A DNA stretch of 64,000 nt, from positions 2,170,001 to 2,234,000 of the forward strand of contig JBCAQO010000002.1 of the NCBI GenBank assembly GCA_039111635.1. The letters are read 5' to 3'. Position numbers and translations under genes: made by a program. Positions 36,257-47,929 of the stretch are shown piece after piece; position 1 is the first letter of the stretch, and each line of letters opens with the position of its first letter. The DNA comes from Heterobasidion occidentale. Lineage: Eukaryota > Basidiomycota > Agaricomycetes > Russulales > Bondarzewiaceae. The notes below the pieces were generated by a model. The model had not been told where the DNA came from, did no database searches, and saw only the letters and a list, made by a program, of their open reading frames with translations.

Positions 36257-38206
36257 ATGGACGCTTGGGCTACCTTTCGTAGGGCAAGAATCATCGTCTT
36301 CTGTGAGCTCCCCGTTTCGCTCTAATACTTCTAAGTCCCTAACCTCATATTATAGCTGTGCTTGTATTCTTATGTCTTGCCTGGTCTGCCATGTTTGTTG
36401 TTTTGCTGGTGCGGGAATGGAGTCACTTTGATCTCCCTCAACGTTGGTGCTGTCCCATATGGAGTTGATCTTCGACTTCTCCGCTGATCTCAACACCTAG
36501 GCGCCGTCATGTTGAGTCTGGCTGCGATTCATGGATTTACGTCCCTCTTGCTCTATCTCATGTAAGAATGCATCTCGAAGTGTTGAGTTATTGTCTTATT
36601 CTTCTCTAGGATCATCGTCTACTTTCGCCTGTGGTTGGATTTCGCCCGCGCTGGTCTCCTTCTCGTTCTTCACTTGGGTAAGACATGCCATTACACAATC
36701 GAACATACATCAATGACAAAATGCTTTGGTCCCCAGGCAGTGCAATCCTCTTCACGCTCTTTGGACCCCAGCTTCCCTGCGTCAACCTTGGTGAGTACCT
36801 TGGTGTTCTATTTTTGCCTTTTGATGGTTCAAACCCTGTTTGAAGGCCCTGAAGCTGTGTGCAGAATATTCAATTTTGTGATTTGGGTGGGCTGTTGGGT
36901 TATCGCTGCACTGGGTACGATCTATCTCTCAAATCAATCAAATCAGAGGTTCATGAACGACGCAGTGCTAGGATACTCCGCATCCTTGTGCATCATGGCA
37001 TGTCTGCCTAGACCAATTGCATCGCTGTCAGGCAGATCAATCACGAATCTACCGCCAACTACGCCGCAGTTCAACAAATTCGATGGTGTTTTTGATCTCA
37101 CAAGGAATTCTCAACTCACTGTAAATTCCCAAACTCTGCTCTTGGACGCTTCAACCACAGAAGGCAATAGAAGACAGTCCGTGGCAACAATACTCCCAGA
37201 GCCTCGCGCACTCTACGTTGTCAACGGAGACACTCTTTCACCTATCGACCGGGGTTCCTCTTCCCGTCGCATCTCCTTTGCCTATCAACCCTCAGGGGAC
37301 CTGTCTTACTCTCTTTTGTTCCCCGACACTTTCAAAGACACTATTTCTCGGTCTGGTACACCTGACTCAGCTCATACCGTGACAACTGTATCATCTGATT
37401 CTTCCACTCGCTCTGCTTCTACTCTCCATGCAGAATCAGGTCATAAGGTATCTCCTGCCGAGAGCATGGAACTTCTGAAACCCTTCCCTGTGTTTCACGA
37501 AAAGCCTGTAGATACGTTATCGACTTCGGGGCCAACGCCATCGCCATACTTACCGACCCTCATGGCTCCCTCCATGGCATCTACGAAGTACGACCCCATT
37601 GGGCCTATCAGATCCTCTTCTGTGTCAGTTTATCACCAGTATTCGCACTCCCATCTTATCCCCTTCAATCTGCCCAACCCATATGTAATCCAGGGCCCAC
37701 CGGTGACTCAATCAAACAGATACTTAGCCGCCTCGCACACACCTCACATTGTGCCGCCTCGCGAGCATACTTCGACTCCAAGTGGGCAGTCAATTCGCTC
37801 CGATACTGCGAGTTTCCACTTCAATCCAGACGGTACAGGAGCATATATTCCAACTCTGCGCCCGCCGCCTATAGCCATGAATTCAAATACTGGTTATCTC
37901 CGAAACCATCGTCCGTTCAGTACCGTCCTGCATTTTGAGGCACCAGAATCATTCTCGCCGTATGGTCCTGATGTCCTATCAAACGGGATGAATGGTGGGA
38001 GTGTTCCTTCTGAGGCGGCTATGAACATTCGCCGCTATGCGTCGGTGCCAAATGGAAACGTGCAGGAGGCGCCACGGTATGGGGCTGCACGGCACGTTGT
38101 GCATATGCATGCGTTGGGTCAACGAAACGGGACCGAAGACAAGATCATCGATTCGTCGCAGTGGAGAATGCTCGTCATGGATGCTGCTAATCGGGCAGCG
38201 CAGTGA
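36257..38206 (+). CDS. Four-helix membrane protein with long Ser/Pro-rich tail (MARVEL-like copy 3)
   Basis: Exon 1 (ATG 36257) codes MDAWATFRRARIIVF and joins over gtgagc...tatag to VLVFLCLAWSAMFVVLLV (helix 1) and REWSHFDLPQR. Later exons code AVMLSLAAIHGFTSLLLYLM (helix 2), FARAGLLLVLHLGSAILFTL (helix 3) followed by GPQLPCVNL, and FNFVIWVGCWVIAALGTIYL (helix 4). Helix joins at 36560-36612, 36678-36737 and 36791-36844 all keep the frame. One long exon then codes some 410 residues of Ser, Pro, Thr and His-rich disordered tail with no known domain, ending MLVMDAANRAAQ. Topology resembles the MARVEL fold, with both ends in the cytosol, but the tail is unusual. Function unknown. Confidence 0.75.
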
Positions 38207-38957
38207 GTTTCAAAATTGCAGGATCGATTCTATCTCCGTCGACGTTCGTAACCATGCATGGCATAATATCTCAAGCTCTACTTCATGATGCAGGCTTTCT
38301 ACCTTCGCTCTTTTTCGTTACCTTCACTGTCCTGTACCAAGTGATTCGATATGGTACTCATGGACAGTATTTACTTTACGCGCATGACGCCACTTATTAG
38401 AAGTAATTTATGCGGTCTGTCTGTCTAGTAATGAACACTGTCTGTCTAGTAATGAACACGCTCCACTTGCACGTTCAAGATTTCAGAATCATGCGTGAAT
38501 GACCAAATTATCAGACACGTTCCCTGTCAGTCGCCTAAAGAGCCTCGTCCAGATGGCAATCGTGTCACGTTCCTACTCAGGACTGCGTCAAGATCGAAAC
38601 TTATCGCCACATTGGAGATATGACCCCAGACAAGCACATGGTCCCAACCTGAAGTTAACCAGGAGTGACCTCTTCCAAGACGGGAACTGATTCTCTCCGC
38701 AAGTAACTGATACTACTTAAACGGCCGAGATGATTCGGTGCCGTAGAAATGAAGATAAGGAGAAAGCATGCGGACACTGAGAAGGATCGGCCGAAAGAAC
38801 AGGACACATGTGCATAGAGGGGCATGCGTTCACGGAGAACAAACTGGACATCTGGTTGCCTTGAAGATACCGACGAGAGCATAAAACCAGAGGCGTTTGA
38901 GGCAGTACTTGGTTCAGTGAGCCTCGTTCCACTCGTCCCATCCTAAAGACAGTCACT
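38207..38957. promoter_or_regulatory. Intergenic region, promoter of the HNH nuclease gene
   Basis: 750 bp between two plus-strand genes. The left part is the 3' region of the membrane protein gene and holds a 21 nt tandem repeat. Near the right end, cataaaac at about 38880, some 80 nt before the start codon, is TATA-like. Nothing else stands out. Confidence 0.4.
38418..38459. repeat. Perfect 21 nt tandem duplication
   Basis: The unit tgtctgtctagtaatgaaca-c occurs twice in direct succession (38418-38438 and 38439-38459) in the 3' region of the preceding gene. It has no coding role that I can see. Confidence 0.9.
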
Positions 38958-39911
38958 ATGGTCCGCTCGACTTCGTATCTCTTTGTGGTCGCCCTTGTCT
39001 CGTCCGTTCTGGCTGCTCCGATGCCAGTCGTGAAGAGGGCTCTTCCGACACCCGTCTCTGTCTCCGTAGCGAAGACTTACCTGGGAGAGTGTGAGTACGG
39101 TCAGCGTCAGCACTGTCACCCGTCATTGACAATATGTCAGTGACCGTAGAGGCGGAATCAAACTCGCCCGCCTATGCTCGGAGCGAGTTTAAGACCTGGG
39201 ACACCAGTAAGTAGTCGGCTCAATCGGCGGTGCCTCATAGGGCTGACCTGATTTTCACAAGTATCCGGGACTTGTGACACAAGAGAAAGTGAGTTTGATC
39301 AATCTAAGCGTATTCCTAATGACTAAATTTGAATTATCCTAAGCTGTCTTGAAGAGGGATGGGACAGACGTCGTTACGGATAGCGCCTGCAAGGCTACAT
39401 CTGGCAACTGGGTCTCGCCATACGATGGCGTCAGCACGACACTTGCAAGCGATCTCGATATCGTACGTGGACGAAGTTCATGACTACCATTCACTCCAAC
39501 TGAACTTCATTGTGGTCCAGGATCATCTTGTGCCGCTGAAAGAGGTGACTTCCAATATGATCTTGACACGAGGTGATAGACTCACCTCGGAGAAATAGGC
39601 GTGGATGTCGGGTGCCAGGTCCTGGACTGCTGCTCAACGCGAGTCCTTCGCGAACGATTTGACACGCCCTCAGCTCGTTGCCGTCACTGATAACTTGAAC
39701 GAATCTAAAAGTAAAGTGTTGTCTTTGTTCATGAAGGGGCTCGTCTAATGCTGCATACACAGGTGACAAAGACGTTGCCGAGTGGGTACCTCCCTTGGTG
39801 AGCTACCAATGCACATATGTGCGCGCTTGGATCACGGTGAAGCACTATTACGATCTCAGTATCGATAGCGCGGAGAAGACGGCGTTGACCAAATACCTCG
39901 ACGCTTGTTAA
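38958..39911 (+). CDS. Secreted HNH-family nuclease
   Basis: A signal peptide (MVRSTSYLFVVALVSSVLAA, cut before PMP) opens a protein of about 205 residues with the HNH fold common in secreted fungal proteins. Exons join to AESNSPAYARSEFKTWDTIS, then ISGTCDTRE on a 27 nt exon (39262-39288). The metal-binding core DIDHLVPLKEAW is split so that DHLVPLKE sits alone on a 24 nt exon (39521-39544). NESKGDKDVAEWVPP supplies the following Asn and the conserved WxPP. The end is ALTKYLDAC. Cysteines near both ends may form disulfides. Seven exons by my joins. Likely roles are nucleic acid scavenging outside the cell or attack on competitors; which one cannot be told. Confidence 0.88.
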
Positions 39912-40193
39912 ACGGATGCTTGTATGATTCATGACTTGGAGAACGACATTCGGCTGCGCTGAATGCGGCGCCCAGTTGATTCTGGGCTTTGTACTGGATC
40001 TTGTATGTTACATTTGTTACGGTTTTGACGAGTTTTTGGATATATACCCTGTTTACTGTGGATGAGGAGGATGGGATCAGATCAACCCTACGTCGAATGA
40101 TGACGTCATTGTCTCCTACTGTCATGGTATGCCGGACTTGACAGCGACAAAGTCGACCAACGCTTAAGTACTCACTGTGTCCACTGAGTTTCG

Positions 40194-40980
40194 ATGGCGT
40201 CGTCTTTTCTTTCCATGTTTCCTCGCCAAGTGGCAATCGCGCGCTTCCCATGGAAGCCATGCTTGCGCTTCGGTAGCCCACACCATCTGTTATGCTTGCC
40301 CCGCCAGTATCCACGGTCGGCGGGCACCAAGCTCCATGAACGGAGATTGCTCTTGGCTTTCAAAGTAGCAGGGGTGGCTGGTGTTGGACTTGGTGTGTCT
40401 CTGTTCGTAAACTGGAAACCTATCCAATGTGAACGTAAGTCAGTATGAGTTTCGTTCAAAGTGTCAAAAGTCTCAGCGAAAGTATGCAAACAGCATCGGG
40501 TCAGACCACGTCTTCTCCAAAAGTACCTTCGAAGGGCTCTCAACAGTCCTCCGATCTGCCACCTCTTCCGAACCATCCCCCGTCATCCATTGATGTTTAC
40601 GGACTCTCCTTCGGTACGGTATGCGGTATATGCGCTGGGGTTTTCGTCAAGAAAGGGGCAAAGGCCCTTGCGTTCGCGTTTGGAGGTGTCTTTGTCCTAC
40701 TGCAGGTGGGTGTAGTGTTTCTTAGAAGCGGATTTCTAGGAGCCTTAACCCGATGTCCGATGGTCAAAAGTACCTCGGCTCGCTCTCTGTCATTAAGGTC
40801 GATTGGGGAAGCATGTCCACTAGGTTTGAGAATTTGTTTTATAGAGCGGAGGGGAGCGGAGGGAGGCGACCACCAACCGTTCTCTCGCTGTGGAGATGGA
40901 TGGTCGATTTTTCGACTGCGGACTTCCAGCAGCGGGCCTCATTTCTAGCAGGTTTGGCCCTCGGAATTAGGCTGGGTTGA
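40194..40980 (+). CDS. FUN14-family mitochondrial outer membrane protein
   Basis: Start ATG 40194 codes a basic, Arg-rich leader (MASSFLSMFPRQVAIARFPW), then FKVAGVAGVGLGVSLFVNW, a short Ser/Pro linker and the FUN14 core: DVYGLSFGTVCGICAGVFVK KGAK (40590-40670), ALAFAFGGVFVLLQ, and after an intron YLGSLSVIKVDWGSMSTRFE. A final helix ASFLAGLALGIRLG ends the protein. FUN14 proteins (FUNDC1 in animals, Fun14 in yeast) act in mitophagy and lipid transfer at mitochondrial contacts. No LC3/Atg8-interacting motif is obvious in the N-terminal part. The first intron donor is uncertain (gtcagt after CGTAA gives the right phase). Confidence 0.85.
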
Positions 40981-41136
40981 ATATGGGTCGCGCATGATGA
41001 ATATGAAGTTCTTGCTGAGTCTTGACGAGAATCGAACTGGGGGTTTCGAAGCATATAATGTCCGGGTTAGGGTTCCAGAAACAGAGTTACCAAAATTACC
41101 TTTTTCCTTTGATATTTCATTCCTCCTACACTCATC

Positions 41137-43631
41137 ATGGGAAGACGTGCGCAGAACAAACAAGGTGACCCCGAACCTATAGCTCCTCATGGAAACGTGC
41201 GGCCTTTCCAGAAGAAGTCTGTAAAGCGCAAGTCAGGGCCTGAGGTAGATGAGAGCAAGCGACCGGCGAAAAAGGCCAAGGAAGAATCGGGTAAAAGGCC
41301 GTTAATAGGACAGGTGGCGAAGCAGAAGTCCCATGTGAATAAACCTAGGGCGAAGGTGGACGACGCTGATCTTTGGGAGGACGTGAGGGAGGGAGGGAGC
41401 AGTGAGGGTTGGGAGGATGTCGATGATTTGAAAGCTGAAACTAAGTGCGTTTGGTGTATTTTGGATCTCTATCTCTAAGGCTCATCGCATCCTAGATCGC
41501 TATATAATGAGAACGACGATGGACTTGAGGGGCTTGATGAGGACGACCTTGAGCTGGCGGAGTTAGTATGTCTTTTCATTTCGAGATGCCTTTGGGCTAA
41601 CAATGACATCAGCGACGATTTCTTTGGTGGTCGGACCCAAGAACTAGACTTGAGCTCCGATGCTTCAGATGGTGAGGTTGTCCAGCCGAAGCTCAAGTCG
41701 AAAAAATCAAAACAAGCCAGCAAGCCGACCAAAATCATACCTGATGGGTCTTCTTCAGACTCGTCCTCTGAAGAAGATGAGGACGAGGGCCCTGTGACTC
41801 TTTCAAATATGGAAGCTCGTTCACGAGCACTGGATGTCCGAGCCGCGAAAGAGGCCCAGCTTGATGCGGAGGAGTTACAACTAGCAGAGCAGATCGGCGC
41901 AGAAGATGATGACGAGTTAGACGAAAATGATGAAGATGGTGCAAGCGAAGTGGGGGGTGAAGATGAAGGTGCATTTGTTTTGCCGATAGCTGCGGAAAGA
42001 GAGGAGGAGAAAAGGTTAGGCGGGCCTGATATTCATGTTGTGCAGAGACGCATGCGAGAGTGTGTCAGGATATTGGGCAAATGGAAGAAACTTGGAGAGA
42101 AGACAGGACGGTAAGTGGCGCTGCTTTGAACTCACTGATAGTTCTTCGACGCTGAAATTTTTTGTGGGCACTGCAGGTCTCGCTCTGAGTATATCGACCA
42201 ACTTTTGTCGGATATAGCGAGCTACTACGGGTACAACGATTTCTTAGCAGAGAAATTGTTTCAGTTGTTCCCTGTCGCCGAGGTATGATCTTGTTCGATT
42301 GAATATCTTTGTATCTGATTAAGGTGGACTTATAGGCAATCGAGTTCTTTGAGGCAAACGAGGTGCCTCGTCCTGTGACCATTCGCACGAATACTCTTCG
42401 CACGAGACGAAGAGACCTAGCACAGGCACTCGTTAACCGAGGTGTGAACCTCGAACCCATAGGCAAATGGACGAATGTTGGCTTGCAAGTCTTTGAGAGC
42501 AGTGTGCCAATAGGTTAGCCTTCCTTCATCGTTGTCTTCACGATGATCTCAGACCGCCTCGGTTTGTACAGGTGCAACACCAGAATATCTTGCGGGTCAT
42601 TATATGCTTCAAGCGGCATCCTCTTTTCTACCTGTGATCGCGCTTTCGCCTCAACCGCATGAGCGCGTGCTTGACATGGCCTCTGCGCCCGGAGGCAAAA
42701 CTACCCACATCGCTGCTCTTCTGCAGAACACCGGCGTCGTATTCGCCAACGACGCCAACAAGGCGCGGACAAAAAGTCTGACTGCGAACGTGCATCGCCT
42801 GGGGGCTAAGAACGTCGTAGTGTGTTCGTATGATGGAAGAGAATTCCCAAAGGTAATGGGTGGATTTGATCGTGTCCTTCTCGATGCCCCTTGCAGCGGG
42901 ACCGGTGTCATCAGCAAGGACTCCAGTGTCAAAGTCAACAAGGTACGTATGGAACCCTTTATCTTGTCAAACATAGCATTTCATCACTTCTGACAAATGC
43001 TTGCACTTATTGACAGTCCGAACGCGATTTTACACTTCTTTCTCACCTCCAAAAGCAACTCATTCTTTGTGCAATCGACAGCATAAATCCTGTATCCAAA
43101 ACAGGCGGTTATCTCGTCTACTCTACGTGTTCCGTGACTGTGGATGAGAACGAGGCCGTTGTCGACTACGCTCTCCGCAAACGCCCCAACGTTCATCTAG
43201 TTGACACTGGTCTTGAGTTTGGTCGCGAGGGATATACCCGGTACCGAGGCAAGCAATTCGACGAGAGCATCAAGCTGACGAGGCGGTTTTACCCGCACGT
43301 ACACAACATGGATGGCTTTTTTGTGGCCAAGTTCAAGGTGGAGAGGAAAGTGAAGGGGAAGAAGGACGACGACGATGTGAAGGATACGAAAGAAGTCAAG
43401 ATGGATGTCGATGTGCAAGGCAAGGATGTTCACTTCGATGCTGAAGAGGACAGGCCCTATCTCGAAGGTGCGCCTTTGGTCGTTGAAAATTCTATTATCT
43501 GTATCGCTACTAAACGATTACATCCTGTTCGACACGCAGAGGCCAAGCGGAGACGTATGAAAGCCAAAGGCTTGCGCGTTCCTCCTCGGAACCGTCCAGT
43601 CGCTTCTGCTACTGTCCAAGCCACAGCGTGA
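41137..43631 (+). CDS. NOP2: NOP2, 25S rRNA cytosine-C5 methyltransferase
   Basis: Nucleolar SAM-dependent methyltransferase of the RsmB/NSUN family required for large-subunit assembly. A basic start [19 protein letters not shown] leads to a Lys/acidic tract ([20 protein letters not shown]). The N-terminal domain has [18 protein letters not shown] and [40 protein letters not shown] is the RNA-binding block. SAM binding is at [19 protein letters not shown]. The motif IV catalytic-release Cys lies in [15 protein letters not shown]; the motif VI catalytic Cys is in [32 protein letters not shown] closes the core. A charged tail ends in [17 protein letters not shown]. Six or more introns. The gene starts only 156 bp after the FUN14 stop. 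Confidence 0.96.
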
Positions 43632-44464
43632 GAACTCTGTCAGCGCTGGCGGCACAGGGCGATTCTTCCTTGCCATATTATAAAAAAGTATATTTCTGTC
43701 TTGTTTTTTGCATATATGCGACTTGCATCCTAGATCCCCTATGTGCAACTAGTAGGGTTGCGTGACTCTGCGAGCGTCAGCTATGTACCTGTCATTGTGA
43801 AAGGATCATCGACATTAGTATGAGACCAGAACACTGAATCACATCGACATTTGGAGGGTTATCGGTTATCATCGTGATCAGTTATTTTTAAGGTCCCTTG
43901 AAATGACTCCCCATCGATTCATCGCCAATGGAATAAAGTAGGCACTCGACCTCGCCTCAAGTAGTCCTTGAATTTTCAAGTTCAACAGAATGTCCATTCT
44001 CGTGCTGCAGAGTACTACGCTATTATACATATTGCAATACCGTCAAAATTTGGTATCAATACAACACACTTACCCGGTTACCAGCATAAGAAGGAAGGGA
44101 GAGAAAGGAGTCAAGAAATATATCAGATTCAAGGAACATTCTCTCTTTGTGGATACATGTCATGCTGTCGGGTGGCTAGCAGAGGAAAGGAAGGGTATAA
44201 AACATATTTTTGGTCCTTATACCACTGTTTTTTTTGGACGTTCAGCGTAAATGTTTAGAATCGCCGGGCCTCCGTTTCCTGGAGGGAATGATGTATGAGT
44301 AAGGCAAATCCTTCGATTCAAGATTCTGAGAAAGTGAGGGAAAAGCGGTGAAGTGACAGATGTCGGGATCAGATGCGTTGACAAAAGCTTTATATATGGG
44401 TGTATGAATATATGTTAGAGACAGGATTAAAGACGCCCACGTACGCTTTGTGTAACCAGCGGTG

Positions 44465-45536
44465 TTACGTGCCCACGATAGGAACAACGAGTGCGCCTAG
44501 AACCGTGACTTCCAAACCAAACTTGGCATTTTCTTACACGCTCGAACAGAGCAGATCACTCGACACATCCGCTGCGATTTCGAAGATCTATTTCGTCTTC
44601 GTGACCAGCACTGAGAGCGATGTAAGTAAGAAGGAATGCAGTAGAAACAATGTTAGGGAACGGCTAGCATATCGCGATCGGTGCAACTGGGAGGACGTTG
44701 GGGCAGTAAGAAAGTGGTTCCCGACAGCGCATGTTGAACCGGTTACAGTGTGGAGCCAGCAAGCTATCATTCACTGGTTGCTGTATGCTGTTGTACCCCG
44801 GGTAATAAGCGCTCCTATGAATGATGTCGCGAAGGATGCTGCCCCGGCTATTGCGTAAAGAAGAACAGCCTTGGAAATGAGTATGGGTTCGGGGATGTAC
44901 ATCAAGACACAGGCATGGCACTCGACAGCAAGCGTAAAAGCCTCGTGAAAGGTCAAAGTGGCTGGCATGTGACATCGGCGATGGACAACCCTGGAGTGCG
45001 GCGGTACACCAAGACAAACATGTTGAAGACATAGCACCATCAAGAGAACCAGCTGCCGTTGGCCATAAAAAGTTCAAGAAAATCCGAGGAGCCTGCGATT
45101 GCATGTACGCCAAAGGCCTCAATATACGCATTAGTTGAGATCAGAAGAACTTGCAGCTGTCTCAAAAGTAACGGTCAGAGAGATGCACAATGGTAGTCAT
45201 GACACACCTTTCAAGCATCCAGAAAGCAATGCTTGCACAGAAAACTGATGCAAAGTGCGCACAAGCTGGCGTTAATGCAGTTGATATAGTGGGCGTGCGC
45301 ATGCACTCCGCTGATAGAAGAAAGCAACCAGCAAGGGTGAACCCCAGGCAACCTGATACAGCGGACCAACTTTGGAATTGGTAGGTCGCTCTCGTCAGAT
45401 CAGAGTTCTGACAGTTGATGGAATTCCCATGCCGAATCAGTGCTAAGGAACAGAATGCTGGCCTATAGCAAGCAACTTCCGACAGTGCAAGGTCAGATGT
45501 GCATTGCCCAAACCCCCAACCAAGTGCCCTTAACAT
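44465..45536 (-). pseudogene. Possible decayed or unresolved membrane protein gene
   Basis: Minus-strand frames here code several helix-like stretches in a plausible order: SWSAVSGCLGFTLAGCFLLS and HFASVFCASIAFWML (45450-45200), AVLLYAIAGAASFATSFIGA (about 44870-44800), then FEIAADVSSDLLCSSV followed in the same frame, after a TAA, by ENAKFGLEVTVLGALVVP (about 44590-44470). I could not join them with consistent splice sites, and the TAA at about 44535 sits in the middle of a good frame. Either the gene is decayed, or I mis-set introns. No family is recognised. Confidence 0.25.
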
Positions 45537-46755
45537 TAGGATCTACAGACCAACAGATGGAGGCGACCCGGATTGGAACAGAGGTGGAAGTGCTAGACAA
45601 CTGCTAGACATTGGAAATGAGCATACGCCTTGAATTCCAGACAATAGACACAAGCACGCGGTCTCCTGGCAATATGGTGTCGTCCTCAACAGCGAAGATT
45701 TACCTCAGGTGACAGCCGCTTGCAGCTAATATGACAGGAAACGATGCTACCTGGGCCTAAGCAGATAGAGAAAGTACATTCCGGGAGATACTGAACAGCT
45801 AAGTGACTGAGTGACTATAGGTGAACAACGATCCCAGGCCATAATCGAGGCTGCAGGGGAATACTTGGAAGGTGTGAACCATCCGAACTGGAAGCTGAAA
45901 ATGAAACGTCGGGATCAGTCTCCCGGTGTGACCCCACGTCAACACCCGCCTTCCAGAAGCGTTTCTGTTAGGAATTCTTATTGGTCCGCTACAGCGGTCG
46001 AGCCCGCTATGTAGCCCATGGCCGGGTCGAGGCTCTAGGTCTTTCCTCCAGTAGATTGCAAACATGGAAAGCTAGGGAGACCGTAGACTCTTATGTGAGG
46101 GCTTCTGGACATAGGGCTGGCGTTGATAGAGCAGCGGTTTGTAGGACATCAGTCCTACTCGACGCCGCATGATACGATTGCGCAGGTTGCCGCTTCGTCA
46201 CATCATGATCACACTGAATGGTGATGAACTAGACATTCTCCCGTTTTTCCCAGGCCGAGCTCGTGACTCACTTCTGGGTCGCGTCCGGCGCGCACAGACC
46301 ACCGTCTACCATGTCCTTTCGACATAACACGCGCCTTTTGCGATCACTGCAACGACGTGAAAGAAAAAATCTGGTTGAGGAGGGCGAGAACAAACGGCTA
46401 GCATGTAAAGAGGCGGGTGATAAGTTGCAGGGAGGGTCTTGTTTGGGGATAATTGGGCGTGGAAATAGAGTTCTTTGTGTTTTGTTTGGTCCAGCCGAGC
46501 CGAGCCAAATAAGGATAAGAAGGCTGAAAATGGCGGGCACCGTCTTTCCCTATCTCTTCCTCTCTCTTCTCTCTCTACTCTACATCCCTCAACGGGCTAC
46601 GGGTTGCCCCCCTCTCTCTTGTGTGTTCATTAATACCCTCTTCCCGTGCGTGTATAAGTTTGTTCTTTCTGCGCGTCCGGTTACCATCCGCATCATTCTT
46701 CTTTGTCGTCTGACTTCCTTTTTTTTTCCAGCCCAACTTTCACGCTCTTGTCGTA
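45537..46755. promoter_or_regulatory. Upstream region of the Ala/Glu/Pro-rich protein gene
   Basis: The last 220 bp before the start codon at 46756 are very pyrimidine-rich (tctctcttctctctactctac at 46562-46582, and a T-run at 46720-46728), as often found in strongly expressed fungal genes. Farther left (45537-46260) no gene is seen; short frames at 45799-46172 show no features. Confidence 0.45.
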
Positions 46756-47929
46756 ATGTCTGCCCCTGCTGAGACCGTTGCCCCTGTCGCTGCCCCCGTT
46801 GAGGAGGTCGTTCCTGTGGAAGCCCCCTCTGAGACCGCCCCTACCACTGAGGCGCCTAAGGCCGAGGAGGCTGCCGTAAGTATATCCAAATGCCTCCATC
46901 GCTCTGGTATTGATGTGTATTCAGGAGGCTCCCAAGGCCGAGGCTGCTTCCGAGGTGAGATGGATTTTCATTTACTAGGATATCATCCACTGATCCTCTC
47001 ATCACAGGAACCTGCTACCGCCCCCGCCGCCGAGGCGTCCGAGGCTGCAGCTGAACCCGCGAAGGAGGATGAGACGAAGCCCGTGAGTGTCGTTGTTGCT
47101 GTTGGCAAGCTTTTATTCTTATCTTTATATCAGGCTGAGGGTGAAGCCAAGAAGGAGGATCGTCCCAAGAGCCCCAGCCTTCTCGCCAAACTTCTTGCTC
47201 CTTTCAAGAATGAGAAGGCCAAGGGTGAGAAGAAGGTGAAGGCCCCCAAGAGCCCCAAGAAGGAGAAGAAGAAAGAGGAGTCTGAGGTGCGTTCCTTCTT
47301 CTGATTATCTTGTGTTCGTCGATTGAGCGTCTACGTAGTCTGCTGCCCCTGCTACTGAGGAGGCTGCTAAGACTGAAGAGACCCCCGCAGCTGAAGCTCC
47401 CGCTGCTGAGGAGACTCCTGCCGAGCCAGTCAAGGAGACGTAAGCGGGTTTCCAACCATTCGCACGTCATTTCTCATCATTGTATGTTAGTGAGGCGCCG
47501 ACCACTGAGGTCGCGGCTGCCGAGACCCCCGCCGCTGAGGGAGCTGCGGAGGCTGAAGCCCCTAAGGAGGAGGTTGTGAGTAGAACAATGGACATTCATC
47601 CCCTGACTCCCTTCTAATGATTCTATCAGAAGGAGGAGAAGAAGGAGAAGATCAATCCCGCCAAAGTCGGCCGTCGTCTTTCTGCTCGTGTCGGCGAATT
47701 TTTCAAGCCGAAACCCAAGGCTGAGCACCCCACCCCCGCCAAGGTCGATGAGAACCCCCCGAAGATTGATGAGCCCGAGCCGGTTGCACCCTTGGAGAAC
47801 CCGGCCTCTGAAGCGCCTGCCGCTGAGGAGGTCGCTGCGCCTGCTGCAGAGGCTGTACCCGCTCCCACAGTCGAGGAGCCCAAACCTGAGGCACCCACTG
47901 CTACCCCAGTCGTTGCTGCGGCAGCATGA
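46756..47929 (+). CDS. Disordered Ala/Glu/Pro/Lys-rich repeat protein
   Basis: Starts MSAPAETVAPVAAPVEEVVP. Seven or so exons, several of them short and each coding one or two AEAP/EEAP-like units (EAPKAEAAS, EPATAPAAEASEAAAEPAKE, EAPTTEVAAAETPAAEG). Two basic segments interrupt the acidic repeats: PSLLAKLLAPFKNEKAKGEK with KAPKSPKKEKKKEE, and INPAKVGRRLSARVGEFFKP. The protein ends ATPVVAAAA. No fold is expected apart from the two amphipathic basic stretches, which might bind membranes or nucleic acids. The pyrimidine-rich promoter and the strong use of GCC, GAG and CCC codons suggest high expression. I know similar proteins to be common in agaricomycetes without assigned function. Confidence 0.85.

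Noticed and set aside
41020..41060. tRNA-like T-arm on the minus strand (AGTTCGATTC) between FUN14 and NOP2
   Set aside because: The five bases on either side of the loop do not pair, and no D-arm or acceptor stem is found.
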